A DNA stretch of 64,000 nt from NCBI GenBank assembly GCA_038230215.1, contig JBBRNR010000004.1:62001-126000 (forward strand), in the 5' to 3' direction. A program made the position numbers and the translations under genes. Below the pieces are notes generated by a model. It saw only the letters and a list, made by a program, of their open reading frames with translations, did not search any database and had not been told where the DNA came from. Positions within the stretch are counted from its first letter, which is position 1; every line of letters starts with the position of its first letter. This document shows, piece after piece, positions 34,353-43,608 of this stretch. This DNA is from DASVRZ01 sp038230215 (GTDB taxonomy: Bacteria; Verrucomicrobiota; Verrucomicrobiia; Chthoniobacterales; DASVRZ01).

Positions 34353-36035
34353 CTATTTTTTCTTTCCATCGCCGGGACGGTACTCTTCCTCGGCAGCCGC
34401 GAAGGCTTGTTCGAGACCGACCATATCTTCGCCGGGACGCATGCTGTCGAAGGCTTCGCTCTCACGCTTGAGCTCTTCGTCGCTGTAATTCGCGGCCTTG
34501 ATCGAGAGACCAATGCGGCGCTCGGCTTTGTCCACTTTGATAACACGGGCCTCGACTTCGTCGCCCACTTTGGCGACGTCCTTGACCTTGGCCACATGGC
34601 TTTCGCTGAGTTGCGAGATGTGAACCAAGCCGTCGATGTCGCCTTCCAGGGCCACGAAGGCTCCGAAGCTGGCCAGTTTGGTGACTTTGCCTTTGACGAG
34701 ATCGCCGATTTTGTAACGGGTGTCGATTTCCTTCCAAGGATCGTTCTCGAGCTGTTTCATGCCGAGGCTGATGCGCTGGTTGGTCTTGTCGATGTCGATA
34801 ACAACGGCTTCGATTTCGTCGCCTTTTTTCAGCATTTCGCTCGGATGATTGATCTTGCGAGTCCAGCTCAAGTCGGAGACGTGGACCATGCCATCGATGC
34901 CTTCTTCGAGCTCAACAAACGCTCCATAGGCGGTGGTGTTACGCACCTTGCCTTTGACTTGCTTGCCAATGATGTAGCGCTGTTCGATCTCATCCCAAGG
35001 ATTGGTTTCGAGCTGGCGCAGGCCGAGGGAGATTTTCTGCTCCTCCTTATTGACGCCGAGAACAGCAGCTTCGACTTCCTGACCAATCGTGAGCACGTCG
35101 GAAGGACGCGCAATGCGTTTGGTCCAGGAGAGTTCGGAAACGTGAATAAGGCCTTCGACGCCCTCCTCGATTTCGACGAATGCGCCGTAAGGAACCAGGT
35201 TCGTGATTTTGCCTTTGATGCGAGCCCCGGTGGGGAAACGCTCTTCGATTTTGTCCCAAGGATTTTTCTGAGTCTGCTTGAGGCCGAGCGAGACGCGCTC
35301 TTTTTCCTTGTTGATGTCGAGGACGACGACTTCGATTTCCTGGCCGACTTTGAGGAGTTCGGAAGGGTGGTTGAGCCGACTCCAAGTCATATCGGTGATA
35401 TGCAGGAGGCCGTCCATGCCGTTGAGGTCGATAAACGCGCCGAAGTCGGTGAGATTCTTGACCTTGCCGACCACAGTCGAGCCGATGGCAACTTCGCCGA
35501 GGAATTTCGCACGCTGTTCGCTGCGTTCGGCCTCAATGAGTTCGCGGCGGGAAAGAACGACATTTTTGCGGTCGTCGTTAATTTTAACAATCTTGAAGTC
35601 GTAGGTGTTGCCGACGAATTGCTGAAGATCTTTCGGGGGGATGATGTCGATCTGGGAACCGGGGAGAAACGCCTCGACGCCGATGTTGACGATGAGGCCG
35701 CCTTTGACGACGGAGCGGACTTTGCCCTTGATGAGACCGTCGCCGTGAAACACTTTGACGATTTTTTCCCAGTTCTGACGATAAGCAGCCTTGGCCTTCG
35801 AGAGGATGACCATGCCTTCGTCGTTTTCGAGGCGCTCGAGGAGCACTTCGACTTCTTCACCGACTTCGAGACTATCAATGTCGTCGAACTCGGATGAGGG
35901 AATCACGCCCTCGGATTTGTAGCCGATATCGACGAGCACTTCGCGATTGCGAATCTCCAGGATGCGGCCTTTGACAATACTGCCTTCGCGGAAATCACGC
36001 ATAGATTTCGCGATCAGGTCCTTCATTTCTAACAT
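34353..36035 (-). CDS. rpsA: 30S ribosomal protein S1
   Basis: 560 residues with six S1 OB-fold repeats. The recurring motif pairs are VKGKV.. and GAFVxLE-GxxGLxHxS; examples are DGLLHITDMTWSRLNHPSEL, EGLIHVSELSWTKRIARPSD and DGMVHVSDLSWTRKINHPSE. The protein binds mRNA on the small subunit and guides initiation. It ends with a basic/acidic tail (EEEYRPGDGKKK). The near-repetitive coding regions 34,700-35,400 come from the four central domains. Confidence 0.97.
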   Translation of the reverse strand: MLEMKDLIAKSMRDFREGSIVKGRILEIRNREVLVDIGYKSEGVIPSSEFDDIDSLEVGEEVEVLLERLENDEGMVILSKAKAAYRQNWEKIVKVFHGDGLIKGKVRSVVKGGLIVNIGVEAFLPGSQIDIIPPKDLQQFVGNTYDFKIVKINDDRKNVVLSRRELIEAERSEQRAKFLGEVAIGSTVVGKVKNLTDFGAFIDLNGMDGLLHITDMTWSRLNHPSELLKVGQEIEVVVLDINKEKERVSLGLKQTQKNPWDKIEERFPTGARIKGKITNLVPYGAFVEIEEGVEGLIHVSELSWTKRIARPSDVLTIGQEVEAAVLGVNKEEQKISLGLRQLETNPWDEIEQRYIIGKQVKGKVRNTTAYGAFVELEEGIDGMVHVSDLSWTRKINHPSEMLKKGDEIEAVVIDIDKTNQRISLGMKQLENDPWKEIDTRYKIGDLVKGKVTKLASFGAFVALEGDIDGLVHISQLSESHVAKVKDVAKVGDEVEARVIKVDKAERRIGLSIKAANYSDEELKRESEAFDSMRPGEDMVGLEQAFAAAEEEYRPGDGKKK

Positions 36036-36116
36036 ATGATTTTTAACTTTCTACCTGCCACGGTTGCCTTGTTTTTAACATTTCAACACACCGCATCGCA
36101 CACGCGAAAAAGTGTT

Positions 36117-36134
36117 CCCCTGCCTTTGCAGGGG
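36117..36134. promoter_or_regulatory. hairpin in the rpsA upstream region
   Basis: CCCCTGC-CTTT-GCAGGGG is a perfect 7-bp stem about 80 bases before the rpsA start on its strand. It may be part of an S1 autoregulatory leader or a simple barrier. No further support. Confidence 0.35.
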
Positions 36135-36184
36135 CGTGAAACTACCTCTTTTCCCTTCGCTGGCAACTTGAAATTGCCTCAGCC

Positions 36185-36223
36185 GAAAACAAAACAGGCG
36201 ACTCCCATCGGAATCGCCTGTTT
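36185..36223 (-). terminator. intrinsic terminator of the desaturase gene
   Basis: AAACAGGCGA (36192-36201) pairs with TCGCCTGTTT (36214-36223); on the minus strand a TTTTGTTTT tail follows. It starts 27 bases after the desaturase stop at 36250. Confidence 0.85.
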
Positions 36224-36249
36224 GAAAAAAGTCAGAACTGAGTTGCAGT

Positions 36250-37158
36250 CTAGTCGGAAGCCAGTTTTTGGCCGGGTTCCATGACTTTGGCCAGAAGTGC
36301 GGAAGCTTGGGCGGGAATGGAAATGACCTCGGTCTCCGACTCGGCTATCTCAGTTTTTGGCCAGGCAACCTGCCAGGCGAGACCGAGTTTTTCGAGCGTC
36401 CAGATGAGATATTTCGTAGCATCGATTTCCCACCATTGCAGACCGTGGGCAGCGCATTTGGGTTTGGCGTGGTGATTGTTATGAAAGCCCTCGCCAAAGG
36501 AACCCAGGCCAACCCAAAAATTATTCCGACTGGCGTCGGTTGTTTCGTGGGTGCGATAGCCCAAGCTCGGCATGTGACAGATGGAATTCACCGCCCAAGT
36601 GAAGTTATACAACACCAGCATAGGAAAATACAAACACCAGAGAAGACCCGCGCCGCCAAGGGTGAAATAAAGTGTCAGCGCCACCAAAATGTGCGGCACC
36701 ACGTAGAAAGCCGGCGTCTCCAACAACTTGCAATACCAGATTTTGCGCACGTCGGACGCGTAACGCAACGAGCGCAGGCGGAAGCTTTCCGGCTTGCGCA
36801 CGAGCCACATCATGTGCGCGTAAGGAAATCCATGCAGCGGACTGTGGATGTCCTCGTCGGTGTCGGATTTCAAGTGGTGATAACGATGATCGCCCACCCA
36901 GGTCACCGGGTCTCCGGAAAGGCAGACCGCCGATCCCATTGCCCAGAAAAACTTCAGCCAAGCGGGCATTTCCAAGCCGCGGTGAGTCAGATAACGATGC
37001 AAGTAGAGCGTCGTGCTGAAGCAGCCCCAAGCGTAAATGGGGAGCATAATCGCTAGGTAGAAGAGTTGGAAATGATGAAGCAGGGCAAAGACTCCCGCGA
37101 ATTGAATGGCGACTAAAACTATGAGGATGAGAGCTTGAAGCTTGTCGTTTTTAAACAT
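36250..37158 (-). CDS. acyl-CoA / acyl-lipid delta-9 desaturase
   Basis: 302 residues from ATG at 37158 (MFKNDKLQALILIVLV); a TTG-led frame reaches 37194. The three histidine boxes of membrane desaturases are complete: HRYLTHRG, GDHRYHHLKSD and EGFHNNHHAKP. Membrane stretches lie at about 10-45 and 150-200. It inserts a cis double bond in fatty acyl chains using O2 and a di-iron centre, and so adjusts membrane fluidity. Single gene with its own terminator. Confidence 0.92.
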   Translation of the reverse strand: MFKNDKLQALILIVLVAIQFAGVFALLHHFQLFYLAIMLPIYAWGCFSTTLYLHRYLTHRGLEMPAWLKFFWAMGSAVCLSGDPVTWVGDHRYHHLKSDTDEDIHSPLHGFPYAHMMWLVRKPESFRLRSLRYASDVRKIWYCKLLETPAFYVVPHILVALTLYFTLGGAGLLWCLYFPMLVLYNFTWAVNSICHMPSLGYRTHETTDASRNNFWVGLGSFGEGFHNNHHAKPKCAAHGLQWWEIDATKYLIWTLEKLGLAWQVAWPKTEIAESETEVISIPAQASALLAKVMEPGQKLASD

Positions 37159-37359
37159 GTGTTTTGGTGAAATGAGGGTTTTCCTCGTTGCCAAGGAAGG
37201 TGTTAAAGTGGCTTAAAATGCCCTTTTCGGCAACAGTAAGTTTACCACAACCGCGCCTGTTCTTTCTCTGATCGTGGGCAAGAAGCTGTGCGTGTGGCCT
37301 TAAAACTGCTCGACGATGACTTGAACTATGATAACCTTTGCGCGGTTCGATTCTGGCTT

Positions 37360-37989
37360 ATGAAACATCGCTTCCTTTCCCTATTTCTGCTTTCCGCAGC
37401 CGTCTCTTTCAACGGCTGCTCCACAGTCTCCAAAATGGCGGCGAATCTCTCAGATAAAAAGAAAGCCGACGAGCTTGGTCGCAATCCAGAGCAAATGCGC
37501 ATCTCCACCGATGCGGCCCTTTTCCAGCCGATCGTGCGGGTCGATGTGCCGCAATTCGCCGGGTTGCAGACACCTCTGGTCGGTGGCAGCCGCCAGCGCA
37601 GCAGCGCGAGTGAACACTCCATTACCCTGTCTCGCTTCACTCCCGTCAAAGTCATCAGTAACAATGGTCGCAACGCCCTCGTGCAAATCGCCAACGGCCA
37701 GCGCGGCTTCATTCCCGCCGCCTGCATCGCCAGCGAGTCAGCCATACTCGCGACGGCACAACCAGCCACGCCCGTGCAGCCGATGACTAATCCGCAGGAT
37801 CTTTATGTGCCAACGATGGACACCGGCGATGCCCCGGTGGACGAGGCGATGTTGAACAATATCGACAGCATTCCCCTGCCCGAGTCGGAAAAACATACGC
37901 CGCAACATCCTGAAGGCCAGGACGTGGACGGCATCGTTATCCGCAGTCCGTCCACTCCGCCCGCCACCAATTCCGCTCAAACCAACTAA
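37360..37989 (+). CDS. lipoprotein with SH3-like region
   Basis: 209 residues from ATG at 37360. MKHRFLSLFLLSAAVSFNGC ends in a lipobox (SFNGC), so it should be an acylated lipoprotein. LSRFTPVKVISNNGRNALVQ..GFIPAACIA (about 85-125) resembles a bacterial SH3 domain. The tail is rich in Pro, Asp and Glu. Unknown function. Next gene downstream is 12 bases away and also envelope-like, so they may be paired. Confidence 0.7.
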   Translation: MKHRFLSLFLLSAAVSFNGCSTVSKMAANLSDKKKADELGRNPEQMRISTDAALFQPIVRVDVPQFAGLQTPLVGGSRQRSSASEHSITLSRFTPVKVISNNGRNALVQIANGQRGFIPAACIASESAILATAQPATPVQPMTNPQDLYVPTMDTGDAPVDEAMLNNIDSIPLPESEKHTPQHPEGQDVDGIVIRSPSTPPATNSAQTN

Positions 37990-38001
37990 CGCCTTCGACT
38001 C

Positions 38002-38475
38002 ATGCCTGCGGTCAACACCTTCCCTTTCTATCTTTGCGTTTTCGGCAGCGGACTTTTGCTCGGTTTGATTTTCGCACTAATGGCTTGGAACAACGCCCGA
38101 GTCGCAAGCAACGAGCGCAATAAATTCAAGATGATGCTCGGCGAAAAAATGGAGATTGAGTCCACTGCTTCGGCAAAACTCAAATCGGAGTTGGATTCGC
38201 TTCGCAAACAGAACGAAAATCTGCGCATCAAGATTTCTGAGTTGAATCAGACTTCCGAAAAACGGCTCCAACGCGAGTTAGAGATTTATGCGCGGGCTGA
38301 AAAGCGACTCGTGGAGAAATCGCCCGGTTTTCCGGCCGCTTGGGAAAACGCCAAGCTGGAGTCGCACGACGAGCTGGCGCTGGAGGAATCCGGCCAGACT
38401 CTGCCGAAGCGGATTTTTCAGAAATTCACTGCTCTGACCGGCGGCAACCGGATCACGGACATCGATAAAATCTAG
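38002..38475 (+). CDS. membrane-anchored coiled-coil protein, unknown
   Basis: 157 residues. An N-terminal transmembrane helix (FPFYLCVFGSGLLLGLIFAL) is followed by a charged coiled coil (about 35-105: KFKMMLGEKMEIESTASAKL, KSELDSLRKQNENLRIKISE). The C-terminus is short and polar. The family is not recognised. It lies 12 bases after the lipoprotein gene. The last four bases overlap the stop of the convergent ABC-2 permease gene. Confidence 0.65.
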   Translation: MPAVNTFPFYLCVFGSGLLLGLIFALMAWNNARVASNERNKFKMMLGEKMEIESTASAKLKSELDSLRKQNENLRIKISELNQTSEKRLQRELEIYARAEKRLVEKSPGFPAAWENAKLESHDELALEESGQTLPKRIFQKFTALTGGNRITDIDKI

Positions 38476-39263
38476 GAACTGGCGCTGGAATAACGACGCA
38501 ATGCCACTTTCCAGAAAAGTCGGCTCAGGACGATTACCGTGCCTGAGGCCAGGGCGAGTTGAAGAAAAAGCGTAGGCGTATTTCCGAGATTCATCAGGAC
38601 GCGCGCCGGAGTATTAGCGACTATGATTACTGGAATGGCGAAGCTGAAAATGGCCCGAAAGACTCCACGAAATACCACATCGGGATAGCGCGCGATATTG
38701 AACAGATTGTAATAACCATGGATCACGCCCTGGGCACGGACGATCCAGAAGCTGACCGTCGCCAGCGAAAACATAATCGAATAATGAATACCGATCCCGA
38801 GCACGACTGCCCCTGCATACGCCAGAATCTGCCAGAGCGACGGATGAATCCCGAGCTTCAGCAGGGAAAAAATGACGATCGCCACGCCGACGAGACTGTT
38901 GATCACGCTGTCGGCCCCGAAACGGTTCGTTGAGACGATAAATTGGGAATCCACCGGTTGCAGCAGGAGGAAATCCAATTTTCCCGTGCGGACGAGTTCG
39001 GGAAGATTGGCCAGGTTCGCGTAGAAGAAAGCCTGAAAAAGCTGGCCGATAATTTGATGCGTGCCGACGAGGAGGACGACCTGCCATTTGGTCCAGTCGC
39101 CGATTTTGTCCACATAGTTGAAGAGCACTTCGATGAAAAAAATCTGGCCCACGAACCACAGCAACTCGACCGCCATCCAGAGCAGGAAGTTCGCCTTGAA
39201 ATTCATCTCGCGAATCAGAGAATTCCGAAAAAGCATCTGGTAAATCTCGAAGTAGCGGCGCAT
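38472..39263 (-). CDS. ABC-2 family permease (DUF990-like)
   Basis: 263 residues with about six membrane helices. FEIYQMLFRNSLIREMNFKA, ANLPELVRTGKLDFLLLQPV and the C-terminal VFRAIFSFAIPVIIVANTPA match the ABC-2 permease subgroup that normally works with a second permease and an ATPase. No ATPase or second permease is next to it; the only other ABC gene in the window (11413-12132) is 26 kb away. Substrate unknown. Confidence 0.8.
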   Translation of the reverse strand: MRRYFEIYQMLFRNSLIREMNFKANFLLWMAVELLWFVGQIFFIEVLFNYVDKIGDWTKWQVVLLVGTHQIIGQLFQAFFYANLANLPELVRTGKLDFLLLQPVDSQFIVSTNRFGADSVINSLVGVAIVIFSLLKLGIHPSLWQILAYAGAVVLGIGIHYSIMFSLATVSFWIVRAQGVIHGYYNLFNIARYPDVVFRGVFRAIFSFAIPVIIVANTPARVLMNLGNTPTLFLQLALASGTVIVLSRLFWKVALRRYSSASS

Positions 39264-39326
39264 TCCATGGTAGAAGACTGTGAGGCGCGGCCCGCGTCAA
39301 GACTCACCCATTCCAATCTAACTCCT

Positions 39327-40151
39327 ATGCAACTGCGCCTTACTTTTTGCGTCGTCCTTTTCGTCATTTTTCACGCTTCGGCCACCGATATCGTGACCCT
39401 GTCGGGGAAAAAATATTTCGATGTTCACGACGTTCAGGTGCGGGGAAATCAGCTCACGTTCACCACCGACAGCGACATTGTGCGCGTGCCGTGGGCCGAC
39501 GTTCCGCCAGCCCTAAAGGCTCGTTACCTGCCGAAATCGACGCCCGCTCCGGCGGAAGTGGTGCGCCCGCAAATCGCTACCATGACTCCCACTCCAGTCG
39601 TCGCGGCCAATCCGACCGGGCTCACTCCACACGATCTGGTGGTGAACACAGGCAATAAATATCTCACTCAAATGGCCGCCGACTTGCAATCGACTCGCAC
39701 GAGCGCGGCGATGTCTTACACAGCCGCCAATGCGTTCTCCATTTCCCAAATCGACGACGCACGGAAGGATGCCTTGATCAATGGGCGAGCGGTGGCGTTT
39801 TTCATTCTCGACGACAGTCTCATGCAAGTTCCATGTGTCTCCAGCGAGGCGAATGTAAAGGGTGCGCTGGCGCATTTTTTTCAGACTTTCAGCCGCAGTG
39901 TGACGCCGGTTTTCGTCTTTCCGACGCGCGATCTGGCGAAGCTGCCGGGGGTGTTGACCATCGCTCTGGGCAAGCCTGCAGCGGTGCCGTTCCCCCGGGT
40001 GATATTTACCAACTCAGCTATCACCGAAACGCTTTATGATCTGACTTTGACCTCGCCCGCACAGACGATGGCGCAGCGCGACGAGCTGATCTACCCGGCG
40101 GTCGGCATGATCAAGCGCTGGTATGTGAAAATCGCAAATTCTGTTCCGTAA
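39327..40151 (+). CDS. secreted hypothetical protein
   Basis: 274 residues from ATG at 39327 (MQLRLTFCVVLFVIFHASA, a signal peptide). VTLSGKKYFDVHDVQVRGNQ and VRVPWADVPPALKARYLPK (about 20-65) form a small beta domain often seen in secreted proteins of this phylum. The second half (about 130-274) is globular, with VPFPRVIFTNSAITETLYDL. Unknown function. Downstream lies the 42-bp array, not another gene. Confidence 0.65.
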   Translation: MQLRLTFCVVLFVIFHASATDIVTLSGKKYFDVHDVQVRGNQLTFTTDSDIVRVPWADVPPALKARYLPKSTPAPAEVVRPQIATMTPTPVVAANPTGLTPHDLVVNTGNKYLTQMAADLQSTRTSAAMSYTAANAFSISQIDDARKDALINGRAVAFFILDDSLMQVPCVSSEANVKGALAHFFQTFSRSVTPVFVFPTRDLAKLPGVLTIALGKPAAVPFPRVIFTNSAITETLYDLTLTSPAQTMAQRDELIYPAVGMIKRWYVKIANSVP

Positions 40152-40184
40152 AGCAGGGTTTTCAGATTCTTTCAGGCTCTTCAG

Positions 40185-40402
40185 GAAGCTTCGCGACTGG
40201 CGGGCAGAATCTTTCCCGTCATTCCGGAAGCTTCGCGAGTGTCGGAAAAATTCTTGTATGCCATTCCTGAAGCTTCAAGAACCGCCGGGAAAAACCTTTT
40301 TGGCGTCAGGGAAGCTTCATGAGAGGCCGGATAAGTGTTTCCCACGAATCGGGAAGCTTCATTACTGCCAAACTTAAATCTATTTGTCGTTAGCGAAGCT
40401 TC
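40185..40402. repeat. 42-bp (2 x 21) array with GAAGCTTC palindromes
   Basis: The palindrome GAAGCTTC occurs at 40185, 40227, 40269, 40311, 40353 and 40395, each exactly 42 bases apart. Halfway between, a looser A/T-rich motif (around AATCTTTCCC) gives a 21-bp sub-period. On the minus strand it encodes 14-residue EAS repeats, but the frame has no convincing start context. It fills the gap between a secreted hypothetical gene and dinG, whose first open codons are array shadow. Confidence 0.9.
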
Positions 40403-40502
40403 CGCAACGTTCGGCAGGCTTTTTTCGGGAAATGCGAAGGCGGGAAGAACGTCTTCGCAGATTGACGCCGCCCGTGTTCTCGCCGATGGAAACGGCTCGA
40501 AA

Positions 40503-42485
40503 ATGATTGCCCTCCGCGAAGACATCCCCGGCGACCTCAGCGCGCGGGTCGGCGGGATGTTTTCCGCTTCGGGACTGTTGGCGAAGGCGAAAAATTTCGA
40601 GCATCGTCAGGAGCAGGAGCAGATGGCAGCGCTCGTCGCGGGAGCCTTGGAAAATCAGGAACACCTCATTGTCGAGGCCGGCACGGGCGTGGGAAAATCG
40701 CTGGCGTATCTCATTCCTGCCGTGCTTTATGCGCAGGAATCGAAGAAGAAAGCCGTCATTTCCACGCACACGATCAATCTCCAAGAGCAGCTCATTTACA
40801 AAGATATCCCGCTGGTGCAGAAAATTTTGCCGGACGAGTTTGAGGCGGTTCTGCTGAAGGGGCGGCACAATTATTTTTGTCCGCGGCGTCTGGAACGCGC
40901 CATGTCGCAGGCCGGGGAACTTTTCACCTCGCCGGAGCAGGAGGAACTCAAGCGCATCTGGACTTGGAGCCAGACGACGAAGGACGGCACGCTCTCGGAT
41001 TTTGCCATCGAACCAGACAGCCAGGTGTGGAGTCACGTTTGCTCGGAGCAGCATATTTGCACGCCGAAATCGTGCGGAGCCGACGGGAAATGTTTCTATC
41101 AGCAGGCGCGAAAAAGGTTTCTCTCGGCGGACGTCGTGGTGATGAATCACACGCTGCTCTTCATGTTGATGGGTTCACCGGCAGAGATGGAGGACAAGGA
41201 GAGCGGGTATCTTTTTGCGAATGATTTTCTGATTTTGGACGAAGCGCACACGGTCGAGGCGGTGGCCGCGAAACACATCGGACTCGGGGTCTCGCAATAC
41301 GGACTGAAACACGCGATCCAGCGGCTCTACAATGCGAAGACGCGGAAGGGGTTGTTCACGGTTTTGGGCGATGGCGAAGGCGTGAAGCAATCGGCTCGGG
41401 CGTTCGAACAGGTGGACACGTTTTTCGAGTCGATCGAGGAGGCGTGTGATTTCAAAAAAGGCCGCGAATACCGCGTGCGTCATCCGGAGATTGTCGCGGA
41501 TACAATCACGAGCACGCTGGCGGATTTGCAAAACGCGGTCGTAAATTGCCTCAAACGCGTCGATGACGACATGACGAAGGCCGAGCTGCAAGACATGGGT
41601 CGCCGGGTGCGCGACGCCCGGCTGGGCATCGCAGATTTCCTGAACCAGCAGGCCGAGCAAAGCGTTTATTGGGTCGAGAAAACCGGAAAAGCCGGGACTT
41701 CCATTGCACTCAACGCCGCCCCGATCGATCTCTCAGCGCATCTGCGACAGATGTTTTTTCGCGAGAATAATTCCTGCGTCCTCACCAGCGCCACCTTGGC
41801 GACGGGACGGGCGGACTTGGGTTACTTTCGCACGCGCATGGGCGCGGACGATGTGCACGGTGAGATGATTGGAAGTCCGTTCGACTACGAGAAACAGATG
41901 AAGGTTTTCGTCGTCAAAAAGATGTCCGACCCGCGCGATTCCGATTACGAGGATGCGTTGGAGAAGTGGATCGCGCATTTTCTTGAGCAAAGCAACGGGC
42001 GCGCTTTCGTCCTCTTCACCAGCTACAAAACACTCCAATCGCTCGCCGAAAAGATGGAAAGCTACTTCGCTCGATCCAAGTGGAACTTCCTCGTGCAGGG
42101 CAAAGGCATGCCGCGCCACCGGCTCGTGGAGGAGTTTAAGTCCACTGGCAACGCCGTCCTTTTCGGGACGGACAGTTTCTGGCAGGGCGTCGATGTTCCG
42201 GGCGAGGCGCTGAGTAACGTCATCATCACGCGGCTGCCGTTTGCCGTGCCAGATCATCCGCTAATCGAGGCTAGGCTGGAGCACATCGAGTCGCAGGGCG
42301 GCGACCCGTTTTCCGAATTCTCGCTGCCCGAGGCAATCCTAAAATTTCGCCAGGGCGTGGGCCGTCTCATTCGCACGCAACAGGATCGCGGGATCATTGT
42401 CGTGCTGGACAATCGCATTTTGACCAAGCAATACGGGAAGGCTTTTCTCAACGCGCTGCCGCCGTGCCCGGTCGAGATCGTCTGA
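40503..42485 (+). CDS. dinG: DinG-family ATP-dependent DNA helicase
   Basis: 660 residues from ATG at 40503 (MIALREDIPGDL); the open frame further left runs through the repeat array. Walker A is EAGTGVGKSLAYLIPA (about 60-75), DEAH box LILDEAHTVEA, and later motifs FGTDSFWQGVDVPG and RQGVGRLIRTQQDRG. Four cysteines (FCPRR.., HVC..HICTPKSC..GKCF) fit the XPD-type [4Fe-4S] domain. A 5'-3' helicase that resolves R-loops and other structures in repair. Confidence 0.92.
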   Translation: MIALREDIPGDLSARVGGMFSASGLLAKAKNFEHRQEQEQMAALVAGALENQEHLIVEAGTGVGKSLAYLIPAVLYAQESKKKAVISTHTINLQEQLIYKDIPLVQKILPDEFEAVLLKGRHNYFCPRRLERAMSQAGELFTSPEQEELKRIWTWSQTTKDGTLSDFAIEPDSQVWSHVCSEQHICTPKSCGADGKCFYQQARKRFLSADVVVMNHTLLFMLMGSPAEMEDKESGYLFANDFLILDEAHTVEAVAAKHIGLGVSQYGLKHAIQRLYNAKTRKGLFTVLGDGEGVKQSARAFEQVDTFFESIEEACDFKKGREYRVRHPEIVADTITSTLADLQNAVVNCLKRVDDDMTKAELQDMGRRVRDARLGIADFLNQQAEQSVYWVEKTGKAGTSIALNAAPIDLSAHLRQMFFRENNSCVLTSATLATGRADLGYFRTRMGADDVHGEMIGSPFDYEKQMKVFVVKKMSDPRDSDYEDALEKWIAHFLEQSNGRAFVLFTSYKTLQSLAEKMESYFARSKWNFLVQGKGMPRHRLVEEFKSTGNAVLFGTDSFWQGVDVPGEALSNVIITRLPFAVPDHPLIEARLEHIESQGGDPFSEFSLPEAILKFRQGVGRLIRTQQDRGIIVVLDNRILTKQYGKAFLNALPPCPVEIV

Positions 42486-42531
42486 GCAGGTTCTGCTCGT
42501 CAAATGCCGCGATCAGCCCAGAATACCCACG

Positions 42532-42870
42532 ATGACGCGCCGCAAACTCTCCCCCCGGCGCCGCCGCGTTTGCCAACTCGGGCTGGGTCTCATAGTTCTC
42601 GGCGCGTTAGTTTTGACTTGGCAGAGTTTCATTGGAATTGGATTCATCATCATCGGCTCTATCCTTGTTGTCATCGGATGTGCATGCGCGGGTGTTATTG
42701 ACGACACTCTGGATAAGGACAATAAGGCCAACCTCTCCGTGGGAACCAAGCAACTCAAGCATCTGCCGCTCGACGAGCAACTCCGCCGTCTTTACCAGCT
42801 ACGAGACGATGCAATCATAACCGAGGAGGAATATACGGCCAGGAAGCGCCAGATATTGGAAAGAATGTAG
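42532..42870 (+). CDS. two-helix membrane protein with C-terminal SHOCT domain
   Basis: 112 residues. A basic start (MTRRKLSPRRRRV) is followed by two membrane segments (LGLGLIVLGALVLTW, IGIGFIIIGSILVVIGCACA). The C-terminal PLDEQLRRLYQLRDDAIITE / EEYTARKRQIL is a SHOCT motif, an oligomerisation or interaction helix pair. Unknown function. It is 3 bases from the GT25 gene. Confidence 0.75.
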   Translation: MTRRKLSPRRRRVCQLGLGLIVLGALVLTWQSFIGIGFIIIGSILVVIGCACAGVIDDTLDKDNKANLSVGTKQLKHLPLDEQLRRLYQLRDDAIITEEEYTARKRQILERM

Positions 42871-42873
42871 GCA

Positions 42874-43608
42874 ATGCACGCCTACATTATCAATCTCGAC
42901 TCGGCCACCGACCGTTGGGCCTCAGTCGGGAAGTCGTTTGCCGGGACGCAATTTACCATTCATCGCGTCTCGGGGGTCAACGGCCACGCCCTACGGCTGC
43001 CGATCCCGGAATATTCCGAAAAACTATATCGCTGGTTTCACGGGCGCCCCACCAGTCCGGGTCATGTCGGGTGTTATCTCAGCCACGTAAAAGCGATGCG
43101 TGAATTTCTCACCAGCGACGACGCCCATGCTCTCATTGCCGAGGACGATCTCATTCTGGAGCCTGACTTTGAGGCCGCCATCGACGAGGCGATGAATTAC
43201 ACCCGGAGTTGGAACGTCCTGCGCTTGACTGGTCTTTCCGCTGGCAAGCCCGCCGTTATCGGGAAACTCTCGGGAAAATATGAGCTCTGCATCGGCTTCG
43301 GACGCCTCAAAGGCACCGGTGCCTATGTGGTGGATCGCCGGGCCGCGGAAGCGTTGGTCGAGGGGCTCATTCCCATGCGACTCCCGATCGACCACGCGAT
43401 GGACCGTGAGTGGTGCTTCGGCCTGAGCGCGGCTTATATTTCCCCGTTTCCCGCCTCGCAGACCGAGACTGGCTTCAAGTCCTCCATCCAGATCGGGAAA
43501 TCGCTTAAGCTCCCCTCCCTGCGCCGCTATCTAACAACCTATCCCTACCAAGTCTTCAACGAGCTCAGCCGCTGGCTTTTTCGCGGCTGGCACTACCTGC
43601 TCGCCTAG
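42874..43608 (+). CDS. glycosyltransferase family 25 (LPS biosynthesis)
   Basis: 244 residues. AYIINLDSATDRW (about 3-15) is the GT25 opening, with GHVGCYLSHVKAMREFL and ALIAEDDLILEPDFE giving the metal/donor site. YVVDRRAAEALVEGLIPMRL is typical of the second half. It adds galactose or another sugar to LPS or capsule. Three bases after the SHOCT gene and convergent with the GHL10 gene (stops overlap by four bases). Confidence 0.88.
   Translation: MHAYIINLDSATDRWASVGKSFAGTQFTIHRVSGVNGHALRLPIPEYSEKLYRWFHGRPTSPGHVGCYLSHVKAMREFLTSDDAHALIAEDDLILEPDFEAAIDEAMNYTRSWNVLRLTGLSAGKPAVIGKLSGKYELCIGFGRLKGTGAYVVDRRAAEALVEGLIPMRLPIDHAMDREWCFGLSAAYISPFPASQTETGFKSSIQIGKSLKLPSLRRYLTTYPYQVFNELSRWLFRGWHYLLA

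Noticed and set aside
34407..35897. Long plus-strand open frame (496 codons) across rpsA
   Set aside because: It is antisense to the six S1 domains of a clear RpsA and has no family features; repetitive coding DNA keeps the other strand open.
40185..40402. CRISPR array
   Set aside because: Only the 8-bp palindrome is conserved, and the material between is itself weakly periodic; CRISPR repeats are longer and nearly identical.
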